A stretch of 63,025 bases of DNA from UBA10364 sp049611965 (GTDB lineage Bacteria > Bacteroidota > Bacteroidia > Flavobacteriales > Schleiferiaceae), in the NCBI GenBank assembly GCA_049611965.1, contig JBMZBC010000008.1, forward strand, positions 1 to 63,025, written 5' to 3'. Position 1 is the stretch's first letter; every line of letters begins with the position of its first letter. The notes under the pieces were generated by a model. The model worked only from the letters and a program-made list of their open reading frames with translations. It was not told where the DNA came from and made no database searches. Made by a program: the position numbers and the translations under genes. Below are positions 9,063 to 17,907 of this stretch, one piece after another.

Positions 9063-9108
9063 ACCCTCAAGGTATGAATAGAAATACAACACTAAAAACT
9101 GACAGAGC

Positions 9109-9390
9109 TTAATCCTCCAAATTATCATCCGCATCAAAAGAGTTGCTGTCACTTTCGTTCTCGAATTCTTCGAGGTCAAAGGCTTCCACCTGCTTTTCAA
9201 GCGATGCACTTAATTTTATGAGGTATTTGGTATCCTCTGTTTCCAAGGGCACGCATTCGACGCGTTCACCCTTGGCATTGGTGAAGAATTCTGTCTCGCC
9301 TTCGAATCCTTCTGGATACTCTCTGACGAGCAACGCCATTAACGCTTCATCTACCGACTTCACGTCCTTGATCACAAATCGCTTTGCCAT
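9109..9390 (-). CDS. Small acidic conserved hypothetical protein
   Basis: Protein of 93 residues with a mixed N-terminal part (MAKRFVIKDVKSVDEALMALL) and a strongly acidic, low-complexity tail rich in E, D, S and N. No signal peptide or membrane segment. The function is unknown. The gene lies between the deoxyhypusine-synthase-like gene (102 bases away) and the barrel protein on the same strand. The start is supported by regular codon structure; no alternative in-frame start lies close upstream. Confidence 0.6.
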   Translation of the reverse strand: MAKRFVIKDVKSVDEALMALLVREYPEGFEGETEFFTNAKGERVECVPLETEDTKYLIKLSASLEKQVEAFDLEEFENESDSNSFDADDNLED

Positions 9391-9491
9391 TTGCTTGAAT
9401 GTATTTGATAAAAACTAGTAATGTAAATCGGCTAAAACACACATTATTAAGCTAATATCACGAGCCAGTATTTTGACCCGTCCGCGGCTAA

Positions 9492-10478
9492 TTACTTATC
9501 TAATATCCAAGAAAAAATTAAAGGAGCAACTATAGTCGCATCACTTTCAACAATAAATTTTGGAGTATCTGCATCTAGTTTTCCCCAAGTGATTTTCTCG
9601 TTAGGAACTGCCCCTGAATAAGAACCGTAGGAGGTCGTCGAATCCGAAATTTGACAGAAATATCCCCAGAATGGCGTATCCTCTAATTCGAGATCTTGAT
9701 ACAACATTGGTACCACACATATAGGGAAATCTCCTGCTATACCACCGCCAATTTGGAAGAAGCCAATAGAAGAATCCTTGCTCTCGGCGGTATACCATTG
9801 CGCTAACCACATCATATACTCGATACCATTTTTGACTATGGAAGGTTGCAATTCGCCCTTGATACAATACGATGCGAAGATGTTGCCCATAGTACTATCT
9901 TCCCATCCTGGAACAACGATAGGTAAGTTACGTTCAGCGGCAGCAAGCATCCATGAGTTCTTTGGGTCAATCTCGTAGTATTGCTCTAACACACCACTAA
10001 GCAACATTTTGTACATGTATTCGTGGGGGAAATAACGCTCACCTTTGGCCTGCGCGTCTTTCCAAATGTCTTCGATATGACCTTGAAGTCTACGAAACGC
10101 TTCCTCTTCTGGGATACAGGTATCCGTCACACGGTTCAAACCTCTATCGAGTAAATCGCGCTCTTGTTGAGGAGTGAGATCACGATATTCAGGTACGCGC
10201 TCGTAGTGAGAATGAGCCACCAAATTCATTAAATCTTCTTCGAGATTCGCGCCGGTGCAAGAGATTATATCCACCTTTCCTGCACGAATCATTTCCGCAA
10301 GTGAAATGCCCAATTCCGCCGTTGACATGGCACCAGCAAGTGTAACCATCATTTTACCACCGGCATCCAAATGAACTTCGTACCCTTTTGCCGCGTCCAT
10401 CATTGCCGCAGCATTGAAGTGGCGATAGTTGTGCGCCATGAACTGTGAAATAGGTCCTTTTTTATTCAAATCACTCAT
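9492..10478 (-). CDS. Deoxyhypusine-synthase-like aminobutyltransferase (probably homospermidine synthase-like)
   Basis: Protein of 328 residues of the deoxyhypusine synthase fold. NAD-dependent members cleave spermidine or putrescine and move an aminobutyl group through an enzyme-lysine imine. The active-site segment ITWGKLDAD with its lysine is kept, followed by SDATIVAPL; other family motifs are TLAGAMSTAELG, CTGANLEEDLMNLVA and VPGWEDSTMGN. Bacteria lack eIF5A, so known bacterial members make homospermidine rather than deoxyhypusine. Its start overlaps the end of the arginine decarboxylase gene by 8 bases, so both act in one polyamine pathway. The true acceptor (putrescine or another amine such as agmatine) is not visible from sequence. 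Confidence 0.85.
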   Translation of the reverse strand: MSDLNKKGPISQFMAHNYRHFNAAAMMDAAKGYEVHLDAGGKMMVTLAGAMSTAELGISLAEMIRAGKVDIISCTGANLEEDLMNLVAHSHYERVPEYRDLTPQQERDLLDRGLNRVTDTCIPEEEAFRRLQGHIEDIWKDAQAKGERYFPHEYMYKMLLSGVLEQYYEIDPKNSWMLAAAERNLPIVVPGWEDSTMGNIFASYCIKGELQPSIVKNGIEYMMWLAQWYTAESKDSSIGFFQIGGGIAGDFPICVVPMLYQDLELEDTPFWGYFCQISDSTTSYGSYSGAVPNEKITWGKLDADTPKFIVESDATIVAPLIFSWILDK

Positions 10479-11874
10479 AACCCAAAATATTTAACATGTT
10501 TTCAGCACTTTGCTCTTCAGCAAATAGCTCGTGTTTTACTGTTCCATCTTCCTCAATATCTAGAACTACGTGCTTAGGAGAAGGAAGGAGACAGTGCTTG
10601 GTACCACCGTAACCGCCTAAAGATTCTTGGTAAGCTCCTGTGTTAAAAAATCCAATGTATTGCGGCTCCAAGTCGTGTTTACGGAGCTTTGGCAGAAAGA
10701 TGGCGTTTACATGTTGCTCTGCATTGTAGTAATCATCAGAGTCGCATGTTAAACCACCCAACAATACTCTTTCGTAAGGTTTATCCCATTTATTAATTGG
10801 CAGCATGATGAATCTTTTATTGATAGCCCATGTATCCGGAAGTGTCGTCATAAATGAGCTATCAATCATATACCACGTCTCGCGGTCGTTTTGCTTTTTC
10901 TGACCTAGGATACTGTAAAAATTGGCCCCAGACTCACCTACGGTGTAAGACCCAAATTCACTGAAAATATGGGGCTCAGGAACGTCTGCGAAATCACACA
11001 TCGTTTTAATCTGATTGATGATTTCTTCGGCCATGTATTCGTAATCGAAATCCATTCCCAAACTAGTCTTTATAGGGAATCCTCCACCGATATTTAGACT
11101 GTCAAGCGAAGGGCAAATGCGCTTTAGGTCAATGAACACATTCACACATTTGCGCAGCTCGTTCCAGTAATATGCCGTGTCCTTGATGCCTGTATTGATA
11201 AAGAAGTGAAGCATTTTTAATTCAGCGCGTTCATTGTCCTGAATTTTGCTCTTATAGAAGTCTACTATATCTCTGTAACCAATCCCCAAACGTGAGGTGT
11301 AGAACTCAAATTTTGGTTCTTCTTCAGAGGCAATCCGAATGCCGAGTTTTACTTTCTTCTGAGTTCTAGATTGTAATTCAGCCAATTCTTCAACGTGGTC
11401 AATAACCGTAATGGTATTGTCGTAGCCGTCCTCATACAAACCTGCAATGTTATCAAGGTATCGACCCGTCTTATAGCCGTTACAAACTATATGTCTGTCC
11501 TGTGGAAGCTTACCTGCAGCGGCCATTTTGCGGATGATATTAATATCAAAAGCACTGGATGTTTCGAGATGAACCTCGTTTTCTAAAACGCGCTCCATAA
11601 CGAACCTAAAGTGATTGCTCTTTGTACAATAACAATAATGGTATTCAGCATCGTAATCCACCTTAGCCATTGCTACATGGAACATGCGACGCGCACGTTG
11701 GATGTTTTCGTCAATCTTGGGTAAATACGTAAGGCGCGTTGGGGTGCCGTATAGATCCAAAAGTGGCTTGATGTCTAGGCCATGCCACAGCAGTGTTTTC
11801 TCTGCCGTCAGATTAAATTCCTCAGTAGGCCAATCGAACGTCTGTTCTACAAGGTCCGAGTACTTGTTTTTCAT
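10471..11874 (-). CDS. speA: Biosynthetic-type arginine decarboxylase, short form
   Basis: PLP-dependent fold III decarboxylase producing agmatine from arginine. The ATG at 11874 gives 467 residues (MKNKYSDLVEQTFDWP), shorter than the roughly 630-660 residues of proteobacterial SpeA and typical of the Bacteroidota form. The PLP-lysine segment is YHYCYCTKSNHFRFV; SLNIGGGFPIK binds the cofactor phosphate; GGLTCDSDDYYN carries the active-site cysteine of the partner subunit; the end shows FFNTGAYQESLGGYGG. It overlaps the deoxyhypusine-synthase-like gene (ATGAGTGA). No agmatinase gene is adjacent. Confidence 0.88.
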   Translation of the reverse strand: MKNKYSDLVEQTFDWPTEEFNLTAEKTLLWHGLDIKPLLDLYGTPTRLTYLPKIDENIQRARRMFHVAMAKVDYDAEYHYCYCTKSNHFRFVMERVLENEVHLETSSAFDINIIRKMAAAGKLPQDRHIVCNGYKTGRYLDNIAGLYEDGYDNTITVIDHVEELAELQSRTQKKVKLGIRIASEEEPKFEFYTSRLGIGYRDIVDFYKSKIQDNERAELKMLHFFINTGIKDTAYYWNELRKCVNVFIDLKRICPSLDSLNIGGGFPIKTSLGMDFDYEYMAEEIINQIKTMCDFADVPEPHIFSEFGSYTVGESGANFYSILGQKKQNDRETWYMIDSSFMTTLPDTWAINKRFIMLPINKWDKPYERVLLGGLTCDSDDYYNAEQHVNAIFLPKLRKHDLEPQYIGFFNTGAYQESLGGYGGTKHCLLPSPKHVVLDIEEDGTVKHELFAEEQSAENMLNILGYE

Positions 11875-11895
11875 CGTTTTAAAAAAAAAGGTGCG

Positions 11896-11925
11896 CAAAT
11901 GTAATCGAATAATCGAATCACACAA
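11896..11925 (-). promoter_or_regulatory. Predicted promoter of the speA/DHS-like operon
   Basis: TTG (11925-11923), a 19-base spacer and TACATTTG (11903-11896) match the Bacteroidota consensus exactly. The expected transcription start lies about 17 bases before the speA ATG at 11874, which also supports that start choice. Confidence 0.7.
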
Positions 11926-11961
11926 CCCTTTAAAGATAAAGCAATTACTACTTGAAAAGTA

Positions 11962-12735
11962 TTATTTAATGGTTAGCAAGATTGGCTCAAAACCGTCCAG
12001 CTCCATACGGATTTCATCCCCCTGAACTACAGGTACCATGGGGCCTAAAGCACCAGATAAAAGAACTTCACCCTTGGTCAACGGCTCGCCCTGATCGGCC
12101 ATTTTCTGCGCCAACCACAAGGCAGCATTTAGCGGATTGTCCATACAGGCTTTACCCGTTCCTTCACTGCAACATTCGCCGTTTTTGTACAAACGCATAA
12201 CCGCAGTCGAAGGATCCATTTCATCTAAAGTTTTGAAGTCTTTGCCAATGATAAAATGCGAGCCTGAAGCATTATCAGCGATGGTATCTGAGATACGGAT
12301 GTTCCAGCCCTCAACACGGGAATCTACAATTTCAATGGATGCACGGATTTCTGAAATGGCATCCTTGAGCAGTGCCATAGTAATGTTGCTCGCAGTGATG
12401 TCTTTGCCAAGCACAAAGGTCAATTCGCCTTCCACTTTTGGCAAAATGGCTTTTGAAGTATCAAAACTGCCGCTTGGCGAAACATCCATGGTGTCGAAGA
12501 GAATGCCGTAATCCGGTTGATCTACACCCAATTGCTCTTGAACCGCGAAAGAGGTTAAACCAATCTTTTTTCCCACCACTTTCTCGCCGCGTTCCTTGCG
12601 AAGGGCAACCAGCTCTTTCTGTACGGCATAGGCTGCATCCACATTATTATCAATGTGGTCACGGATAGGCGCAATACTCTGGCCAGAATTCAAAGAATCG
12701 AACAGTTGTTTTCCAAGGTCTTTGTGCAATGACAT
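11962..12735 (-). CDS. 2-keto-4-pentenoate hydratase / FAH-superfamily protein
   Basis: Protein of 257 residues related to MhpD-type 2-oxopent-4-enoate hydratases and oxalocrotonate decarboxylases, which use Mg2+ to act on 2-keto acids. Seen: GKKIGLTSFAVQEQLG, then VEGELTFVLGKDI with the metal-binding Glu-x-Glu, IEIVDSRVEGWNI and LLSGALGPMVPV. The ATG at 12735 is preferred to upstream in-frame starts because those would extend into the region of the divergent hmgA -7 box. No meta-cleavage genes lie nearby; the only aromatic genes are those of the divergent homogentisate pathway, so the substrate is uncertain. Confidence 0.75.
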   Translation of the reverse strand: MSLHKDLGKQLFDSLNSGQSIAPIRDHIDNNVDAAYAVQKELVALRKERGEKVVGKKIGLTSFAVQEQLGVDQPDYGILFDTMDVSPSGSFDTSKAILPKVEGELTFVLGKDITASNITMALLKDAISEIRASIEIVDSRVEGWNIRISDTIADNASGSHFIIGKDFKTLDEMDPSTAVMRLYKNGECCSEGTGKACMDNPLNAALWLAQKMADQGEPLTKGEVLLSGALGPMVPVVQGDEIRMELDGFEPILLTIK

Positions 12736-12765
12736 AGGTGAGATTTTAACTCCTCTAAAGTAGTG

Positions 12766-12773
12766 TATATTTG
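12766..12773 (+). promoter_or_regulatory. Predicted -7 box of the hmgA promoter
   Basis: TATATTTG is a perfect TAnnTTTG box, 33 bases before the hmgA ATG. No TTG lies at the expected distance; only TTT/TTA-rich sequence is present at 12742-12748, so the promoter may need an activator. Confidence 0.45.
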
Positions 12774-12806
12774 TAGGGAACCCGCACAAACTAAAGAGTC
12801 AATCCT

Positions 12807-13964
12807 ATGCCGTTTTATCAAAAGCAAGGACAATTTCCACACAAGCGTCATACCCAGTTCCGCAAGGAAAATGGCGAGCTGTATCATGAAGAACTTTTCG
12901 GGACTATAGGCTTTGACGGCATGTCCTCGTTGTTGTACCACAATCATCCGCCAACCATGGTCAAAGAGGTGGGCGAAAGCATCGACATTGCACCGAAGAT
13001 TGCCGTTGAGAAAAACATGAAGGCCTACCGCCTAAAAGGGTTTGACGTAAAGCCGACAGAAGATTATTTAGATAGTCGTGTGCCTGTTCTGACCAACAAA
13101 GATTGTACTATCACCCTTGCTGCCCCCACAACATCCATGACGGATTACTTCTATAAAAATGCGCAGAACGACGAGGTGGTTTTTGTACATGAAGGGAGCG
13201 GAACATTGAAGACGCAGTTTGGGGAATTGGCTTTTTCTGAAGGCGATTATCTGGTCATTCCTCGCGGGATGATTCAGCAGTTTCACTTCGATACCACCGA
13301 CAATAGGTTCTTTATCATCGAGAGCAGCCACCCTGTATATTCTCCAAAACGCTACCGCAACTGGTTTGGGCAATTGCTCGAGCACAGTCCGTATTGTGAG
13401 CGGGATCTGCGTACGCCTGTATTGGGTGAAGCACATGATGAATTAGGAGACTTTGCCATGAAGGTGAAGAAAGAAGGTATGCTTCACACCTACACCTATG
13501 CAGCACATCCATTTGGCGTTGTAGGTTGGGACGGCTTTAATTACCCGTATGCCTTCAGCATCCATGATTTTGAACCGATTACTGGGCGTGTTCACCAACC
13601 GCCACCGGTACACCAGACTTTCGAGACAGGGGCCTTTGTCATCTGTTCGTTTGTGCCGCGCTTGTACGACTACCACCCAGAATCGATCCCAGCTCCATAT
13701 AACCACAGCAACATTGATTCTGATGAAGTCTTGTATTATGTAGACGGAGATTTCATGTCGCGCAACAACATTGGACGGGGACAGATTACTTTACATCCCG
13801 CAGGCATTCCTCACGGGCCACATCCTGGCACGTACGAGGCAAGCATTGGAAAAAAGGAGACGCTAGAATTGGCCGTAATGGTCGATACTTTTGCGCCACT
13901 AAAAATAACAGAACAAGCCCTCGCTCTTGATGCTGGTGATTACCACAAGAGCTGGATCAAATAA
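12807..13964 (+). CDS. hmgA: Homogentisate 1,2-dioxygenase
   Basis: Opens the ring of homogentisate to maleylacetoacetate using non-haem iron. The 385-residue cupin protein begins MPFYQKQGQFPHKRH, typical of the family, and contains VIPRGMIQQFHFDT, GWDGFNYPYAFSIHDFEP and the metal-binding region HPAGIPHGPHPG with its histidines. It is the first gene of hmgA-hppD-fahA, ordered opposite to the reaction sequence for its first two members. No maleylacetoacetate isomerase gene is seen in the cluster; it may be elsewhere or the step may be spontaneous or glutathione-independent. Confidence 0.95.
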   Translation: MPFYQKQGQFPHKRHTQFRKENGELYHEELFGTIGFDGMSSLLYHNHPPTMVKEVGESIDIAPKIAVEKNMKAYRLKGFDVKPTEDYLDSRVPVLTNKDCTITLAAPTTSMTDYFYKNAQNDEVVFVHEGSGTLKTQFGELAFSEGDYLVIPRGMIQQFHFDTTDNRFFIIESSHPVYSPKRYRNWFGQLLEHSPYCERDLRTPVLGEAHDELGDFAMKVKKEGMLHTYTYAAHPFGVVGWDGFNYPYAFSIHDFEPITGRVHQPPPVHQTFETGAFVICSFVPRLYDYHPESIPAPYNHSNIDSDEVLYYVDGDFMSRNNIGRGQITLHPAGIPHGPHPGTYEASIGKKETLELAVMVDTFAPLKITEQALALDAGDYHKSWIK

Positions 13965-13973
13965 CCTATTGCA

Positions 13974-15098
13974 ATGACCAATACATTACCTAAACAATAC
14001 GAAGACGCCCAAGATTTCTTGGAACTTTGGGGCACGGACCATGTGGAAATCTACGTGGGTAACGCCAAGCAAAGTGCCTATTACTTCAAAACGGCTTTTG
14101 GCTTCCAAGAGGTGGCTTACGCAGGACTAGAAACAGGCGTTAGCGATCGCACGTCCTATGTGCTCCAACAAGATAAAATTCGCTTGGTGATCACCTCTTC
14201 CATGGTGAAAGACAGCGACATCAACAGACACCTCAACGACCACGGTGACGGGGTGAAGTTTGTGGCGCTATGGGTGCCTGATGCAACGAAGGCATTTGAA
14301 GAAACGACCAAGCGCGGTGCGAAGCCGTATCAAGAACCTAAAGTCATTGAAGATGCCCATGGAAAGGTGGTGACTTCAGGGATCTATACTTATGGCGAGA
14401 CCGTACACATGTTTGTCGAGCGCAACGAGTACGACGGGCCGTTTTTACCCGGTTATGTTGCCCGCAGTCCCAAGTACCAGCCAGGACCTGTTGGCCTGAA
14501 ATACATTGACCATATGGTGGGTAATGTAGATTGGGGGCAGATGAACACTTGGGTGAAGTTCTATGCCGAGGTGATGGGCTTCTCTCAAATCATCTCTTTC
14601 GACGATAAAGATATTTCTACGGAATACACTGCGTTGATGTCTAAGGTGATGTCCAACGGCAACGGCCGTATCAAATTCCCAATCAATGAGCCGGCCGAAG
14701 GCAAGAAACGCTCTCAGATTGAAGAGTACATCAACTTCTACAACGGCGCTGGTGTACAGCATTTGGCGTTGGCCACAGACAACATCATTCACACCATTCA
14801 CGAGCTTCGTGAGCGCGGCGTAGAGTTTTTGGATGTTCCGGACACCTACTACGATGATCTTAAGGACCGTGTTGGTGCGATCGATGAAGACATGGAAGTG
14901 TTGAAGAAGTACAAAATTCTCGTGGACCGCGACGACGAAGGTTATTTGCTCCAGCTGTTCACGAAACCCTTAATGGACCGCCCAACGGTCTTCATTGAAA
15001 TCATTCAGCGTAAGGGTGCGACAAGCTTTGGAAAGGGGAACTTTAAAGCCCTATTTGAAGCCATCGAACGAGAACAAGAAAACCGAGGAACCCTCTAA
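13974..15098 (+). CDS. hppD: 4-Hydroxyphenylpyruvate dioxygenase
   Basis: Converts 4-hydroxyphenylpyruvate, from tyrosine transamination, to homogentisate. The 374-residue protein has the two vicinal-oxygen-chelate halves; the C-terminal half holds the iron ligands: His in KYIDHMVGNV, His in GAGVQHLALATDNI and Glu in FIEIIQRKGATSFGKGNF. The N-terminal copy GTDHVEIYVGNAKQSA lacks catalytic metal ligands, as in the family. It begins 9 bases after hmgA. Confidence 0.96.
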   Translation: MTNTLPKQYEDAQDFLELWGTDHVEIYVGNAKQSAYYFKTAFGFQEVAYAGLETGVSDRTSYVLQQDKIRLVITSSMVKDSDINRHLNDHGDGVKFVALWVPDATKAFEETTKRGAKPYQEPKVIEDAHGKVVTSGIYTYGETVHMFVERNEYDGPFLPGYVARSPKYQPGPVGLKYIDHMVGNVDWGQMNTWVKFYAEVMGFSQIISFDDKDISTEYTALMSKVMSNGNGRIKFPINEPAEGKKRSQIEEYINFYNGAGVQHLALATDNIIHTIHELRERGVEFLDVPDTYYDDLKDRVGAIDEDMEVLKKYKILVDRDDEGYLLQLFTKPLMDRPTVFIEIIQRKGATSFGKGNFKALFEAIEREQENRGTL

Positions 15099-15116
15099 CC
15101 CCAAATACACGAATTA

Positions 15117-16397
15117 ATGAGCCTATTAGCGAACGACCCTTCGAGAAAGAGTTGGATTCCTGTTCCAGCAGGAAGTGATTTCCCCATTCAAAATCTACCG
15201 TTCGGGGTATTCATTCCCGAAGATGATATCATCACCACTGGAACACGGATCGGGGACATAGCGATTGATCTGAGCGTTCTCCATCAGCTTGGCTATTTTG
15301 ACGGTATAGATCTACCGGACGATGTGTTCTTGCAAGATACATTGAATGATTTCATTGCCCTGGGCCGACCGGTATGGAGAGCAGTACGCAACAGATTGGC
15401 TGAAATTTTTGACGAGAATAATGACGCACTAAAAGGTAATGTTGCACATCAAAACAAAGCACTTTTCCCAGTAAGTCAAGTGCAGATGCTCATGCCCGTT
15501 TTCGTGCAAGATTATACGGACTTCTATAGCTCTATCGAGCATGCCACTAACGTAGGAAAGATGTTCCGTGATCCCGACAATGCTTTGTTGCCGAACTGGA
15601 AACATATTCCGGTTGGGTACCACGGAAGAAGCTCTTCTATTGTCATTAGCGGCGTGGATTTACATCGCCCGAAAGGACAGCGCATGGCACCAGGTGCCGA
15701 TGCACCAACTTTTGGCCCAAGCATCCGCATGGATTTCGAACTTGAACTGGCATTTATTACCGGCGAAGGCAAGCCTATGGGACACCGTATTAAAGCTGAG
15801 GAAGCAGACGAATACATCTTCGGTATGGTGTTGTTCAATGACTGGAGCGCTCGTGATATTCAAAAGTGGGAATATGTGCCGCTTGGCCCATTCCTTGGAA
15901 AGAACTTTGGATCAAGCATCAGCCCTTGGGTGGTGACCATGGATGCTTTGGAGCCCTTTAAAGTGGAAGGACCAGCACAGGATCCCCCTGTGCTGCCGTA
16001 TTTGAAAACGGAGGGCAAGAATAATTATGATATTAAGTTGGAAGTGGAATTGGCCCCAGAAGGAAAAGAAGGGACTGTGATTTCACGTTCGAACTACAAA
16101 TACATGTACTGGAACCAGCGTCAGCAGTTGGCCCATCATACCGTCAATGGCTGTAATATAAATGCCGGTGATATGATGGCGTCAGGAACGATTTCTGGAA
16201 AATCTAAGGACAGCTATGGCTCTATGTTGGAGCTGAGCTGGGCTGGTAAAGAGCCCATTACTTTAGACACCGGAGAGACGCGTACCTTTATTGAAGATGG
16301 CGATACTATAAGCATGCGTGGGCATTGCGAAAACGGTGAGGTTCGCATTGGTTTTGGCGAAGTAAGCACGAAGCTTCTCCCGGCCATTGAAGATTAA
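15117..16397 (+). CDS. fahA: Fumarylacetoacetase
   Basis: Last step of tyrosine breakdown: fumarylacetoacetate is hydrolysed to fumarate and acetoacetate. The protein has 426 residues with the N-terminal SH3-like part (SWIPVPAGSDFPIQNLPFG) and the C-terminal FAH fold: VGYHGRSSSIVISG, metal-binding FELELAFITGEG, FNDWSARDIQKWEYVPLGPF and ASGTISGKSKDSYGSMLEL. It lies 18 bases after hppD and is followed by a hairpin terminator. Confidence 0.96.
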   Translation: MSLLANDPSRKSWIPVPAGSDFPIQNLPFGVFIPEDDIITTGTRIGDIAIDLSVLHQLGYFDGIDLPDDVFLQDTLNDFIALGRPVWRAVRNRLAEIFDENNDALKGNVAHQNKALFPVSQVQMLMPVFVQDYTDFYSSIEHATNVGKMFRDPDNALLPNWKHIPVGYHGRSSSIVISGVDLHRPKGQRMAPGADAPTFGPSIRMDFELELAFITGEGKPMGHRIKAEEADEYIFGMVLFNDWSARDIQKWEYVPLGPFLGKNFGSSISPWVVTMDALEPFKVEGPAQDPPVLPYLKTEGKNNYDIKLEVELAPEGKEGTVISRSNYKYMYWNQRQQLAHHTVNGCNINAGDMMASGTISGKSKDSYGSMLELSWAGKEPITLDTGETRTFIEDGDTISMRGHCENGEVRIGFGEVSTKLLPAIED

Positions 16398-16409
16398 GAA
16401 ATTGAGGTA

Positions 16410-16449
16410 AAGCCTCTTCGTTGCTCGAACAATGAAGGGGCTTTTTTCT
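16410..16449 (+). terminator. Intrinsic terminator after fahA
   Basis: An imperfect stem AAGCCTCTTCGTTG (16410-16423) pairs with CAATGAAGGGGCTT (16430-16443) over a short loop, followed by a T-rich tract. It separates hmgA-hppD-fahA from scoAB, which start 84 bases after fahA. Confidence 0.75.
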
Positions 16450-16480
16450 TACCTTTTAATCGACCTAATTAACCCAAAAT

Positions 16481-17200
16481 ATGTCACAGAAAAACTACAT
16501 CTCTAAAGTGGTTTCCGACGCTCATGCAGCATTGGACGGCTTGGAGGACAATATGACCGTAATGTTCGGCGGCTTTGGATTGTGCGGGATTCCCGAAAAT
16601 TCCATTGCAGCCATCCGCGATAAAGGCACCACAGGAATCACGTGTATTTCGAATAATGCCGGCGTGGACGATTTTGGTTTGGGACTACTCTTAAAGACCC
16701 GCCAAATCGTAAAAATGATTGCTTCGTACGTGGGAGAAAACGATGAGTTTGAGCGCCAGATGCTTTCTGGTGAGCTTGAGGTAGACCTTGTTCCGCAGGG
16801 CACGCTTGCGGAGCGCTGCCGCGCCGCAGGCGCGGGCATTCCTGCCTTTTTCACACCTGCAGGCTACGGAACTGAGGTAGCCGAGGGTAAGGAAGTCCGT
16901 GTATTTAACGGCAAGCCACACATTCTCGAACATGCCTTTGATGCTCCGTTCGCCTTTGTCAAAGCGTGGAAAGGAGACAAAGCGGGAAATTTGATTTTTA
17001 AAGGAACCGCAAGAAACTTCAACCCAATGATGGCCATGGCTGGAAAAATTACCGTGGCTGAAGTAGAGGAGTTGGTTGAAGTGGGAGAATTGGACCCGAA
17101 TGATATTCATGTGCCCGGCATTTTTGTACAGCGCATTTTCCAAGGTGCCGACTACGAGAAACGAATAGAACAACGCACTGTGCGTGCAAAAGCTGAATAG
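16481..17200 (+). CDS. scoA: 3-Oxoacid CoA-transferase subunit A
   Basis: Alpha subunit of succinyl-CoA:acetoacetate CoA-transferase, which activates acetoacetate to acetoacetyl-CoA. The 239-residue protein has the glycine-rich signature FGGFGLCGIPEN near the N-terminus, then CISNNAGVDDFGLGLLL and FFTPAGYGTEVAEGKE. It sits just downstream of the tyrosine genes, which release acetoacetate, and is separated from scoB by one base. Confidence 0.94.
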   Translation: MSQKNYISKVVSDAHAALDGLEDNMTVMFGGFGLCGIPENSIAAIRDKGTTGITCISNNAGVDDFGLGLLLKTRQIVKMIASYVGENDEFERQMLSGELEVDLVPQGTLAERCRAAGAGIPAFFTPAGYGTEVAEGKEVRVFNGKPHILEHAFDAPFAFVKAWKGDKAGNLIFKGTARNFNPMMAMAGKITVAEVEELVEVGELDPNDIHVPGIFVQRIFQGADYEKRIEQRTVRAKAE

Positions 17201-17201
17201 T

Positions 17202-17861
17202 ATGGGATTGAGTAAAGATCAAATAGCACAGCGTATTGCACAGGAGCTGCGCGACGGATGGTACGTGAACCTCGGTATTGGCATTCCAACATTGGTGGCC
17301 AACCACATTCCAGAGGGCATTAACATTGAATTTCAAAGTGAGAACGGCATTTTGGGCATGGGGCCCTTCCCAGTTGAAGGTGAGGAAGATGCCGATTTAA
17401 TCAACGCCGGTAAGCAAACCATTACTGCGATGCCCGGGGCTTCGTTCTTTTCGAGCGCAACCAGCTTTGCCATGATTCGTGGCCAGCACGTGCAACTCAC
17501 CGTATTGGGTGCTATGGAGGTCAGCGACGGCGGAGACATTGCCAACTGGAAGATCCCTGGCAAAATGGTCAAGGGAATGGGCGGCGCCATGGATTTGGTG
17601 GCCTCAGCGGAGAACATCATCGTAGCCATGCAACACACCAACAGACGCGGGGAAAGCAAGCTGCTTTCGGCTTGTTCGCTGCCACTAACTGGTGTGGCCT
17701 GCGTCAAAAAGATTGTCACTGACCTTGCTGTTCTGGAAGTAGACCCTGATCGCGGGTTCGTGCTATTGGAGCGTGCTCCAGGTGTGAGCGTTGAAGAAAT
17801 TCAGGAGAAGACCGCCGGACGATTGGTCGTTGAAGGCGATGTTCCTGAGATGAAATTGTAA
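17202..17861 (+). CDS. scoB: 3-Oxoacid CoA-transferase subunit B
   Basis: Beta subunit of the CoA-transferase. The ATG at 17202, one base after the scoA stop, gives 219 residues beginning MGLSKDQIAQRIAQEL; an in-frame start inside scoA is less likely. The catalytic glutamate is E47 in FQSENGILGMGPFP, which forms the enzyme-CoA thioester in the family; GAMEVSDGGDIANW and GMGGAMDLV follow. A strong hairpin terminator follows the gene. Confidence 0.94.
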   Translation: MGLSKDQIAQRIAQELRDGWYVNLGIGIPTLVANHIPEGINIEFQSENGILGMGPFPVEGEEDADLINAGKQTITAMPGASFFSSATSFAMIRGQHVQLTVLGAMEVSDGGDIANWKIPGKMVKGMGGAMDLVASAENIIVAMQHTNRRGESKLLSACSLPLTGVACVKKIVTDLAVLEVDPDRGFVLLERAPGVSVEEIQEKTAGRLVVEGDVPEMKL

Positions 17862-17877
17862 GCGAATATTATTGCAT

Positions 17878-17907
17878 AAAAAAGGCGCCCGATGGGCGCC
17901 TTTTTTT
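17878..17907. terminator. Bidirectional intrinsic terminator between scoB and tolC
   Basis: GGCGCCC (17884-17890) and GGGCGCC (17894-17900) form a perfect 7-bp GC stem with loop GAT, flanked by an A-run before and a T-run after. The flanks let it work on both strands, suiting the convergent scoB and tolC genes; the last T bases overlap the tolC stop. Confidence 0.9.

Noticed and set aside
9063..9209. 49-residue N-terminal extension of the barrel protein
   Set aside because: It overlaps the preceding gene and places a signal peptide in the middle of the protein.
12137..12668. Plus-strand frames of 124 and 76 codons opposite the hydratase gene
   Set aside because: They overlap a recognised FAH-superfamily protein and lack protein-like features.
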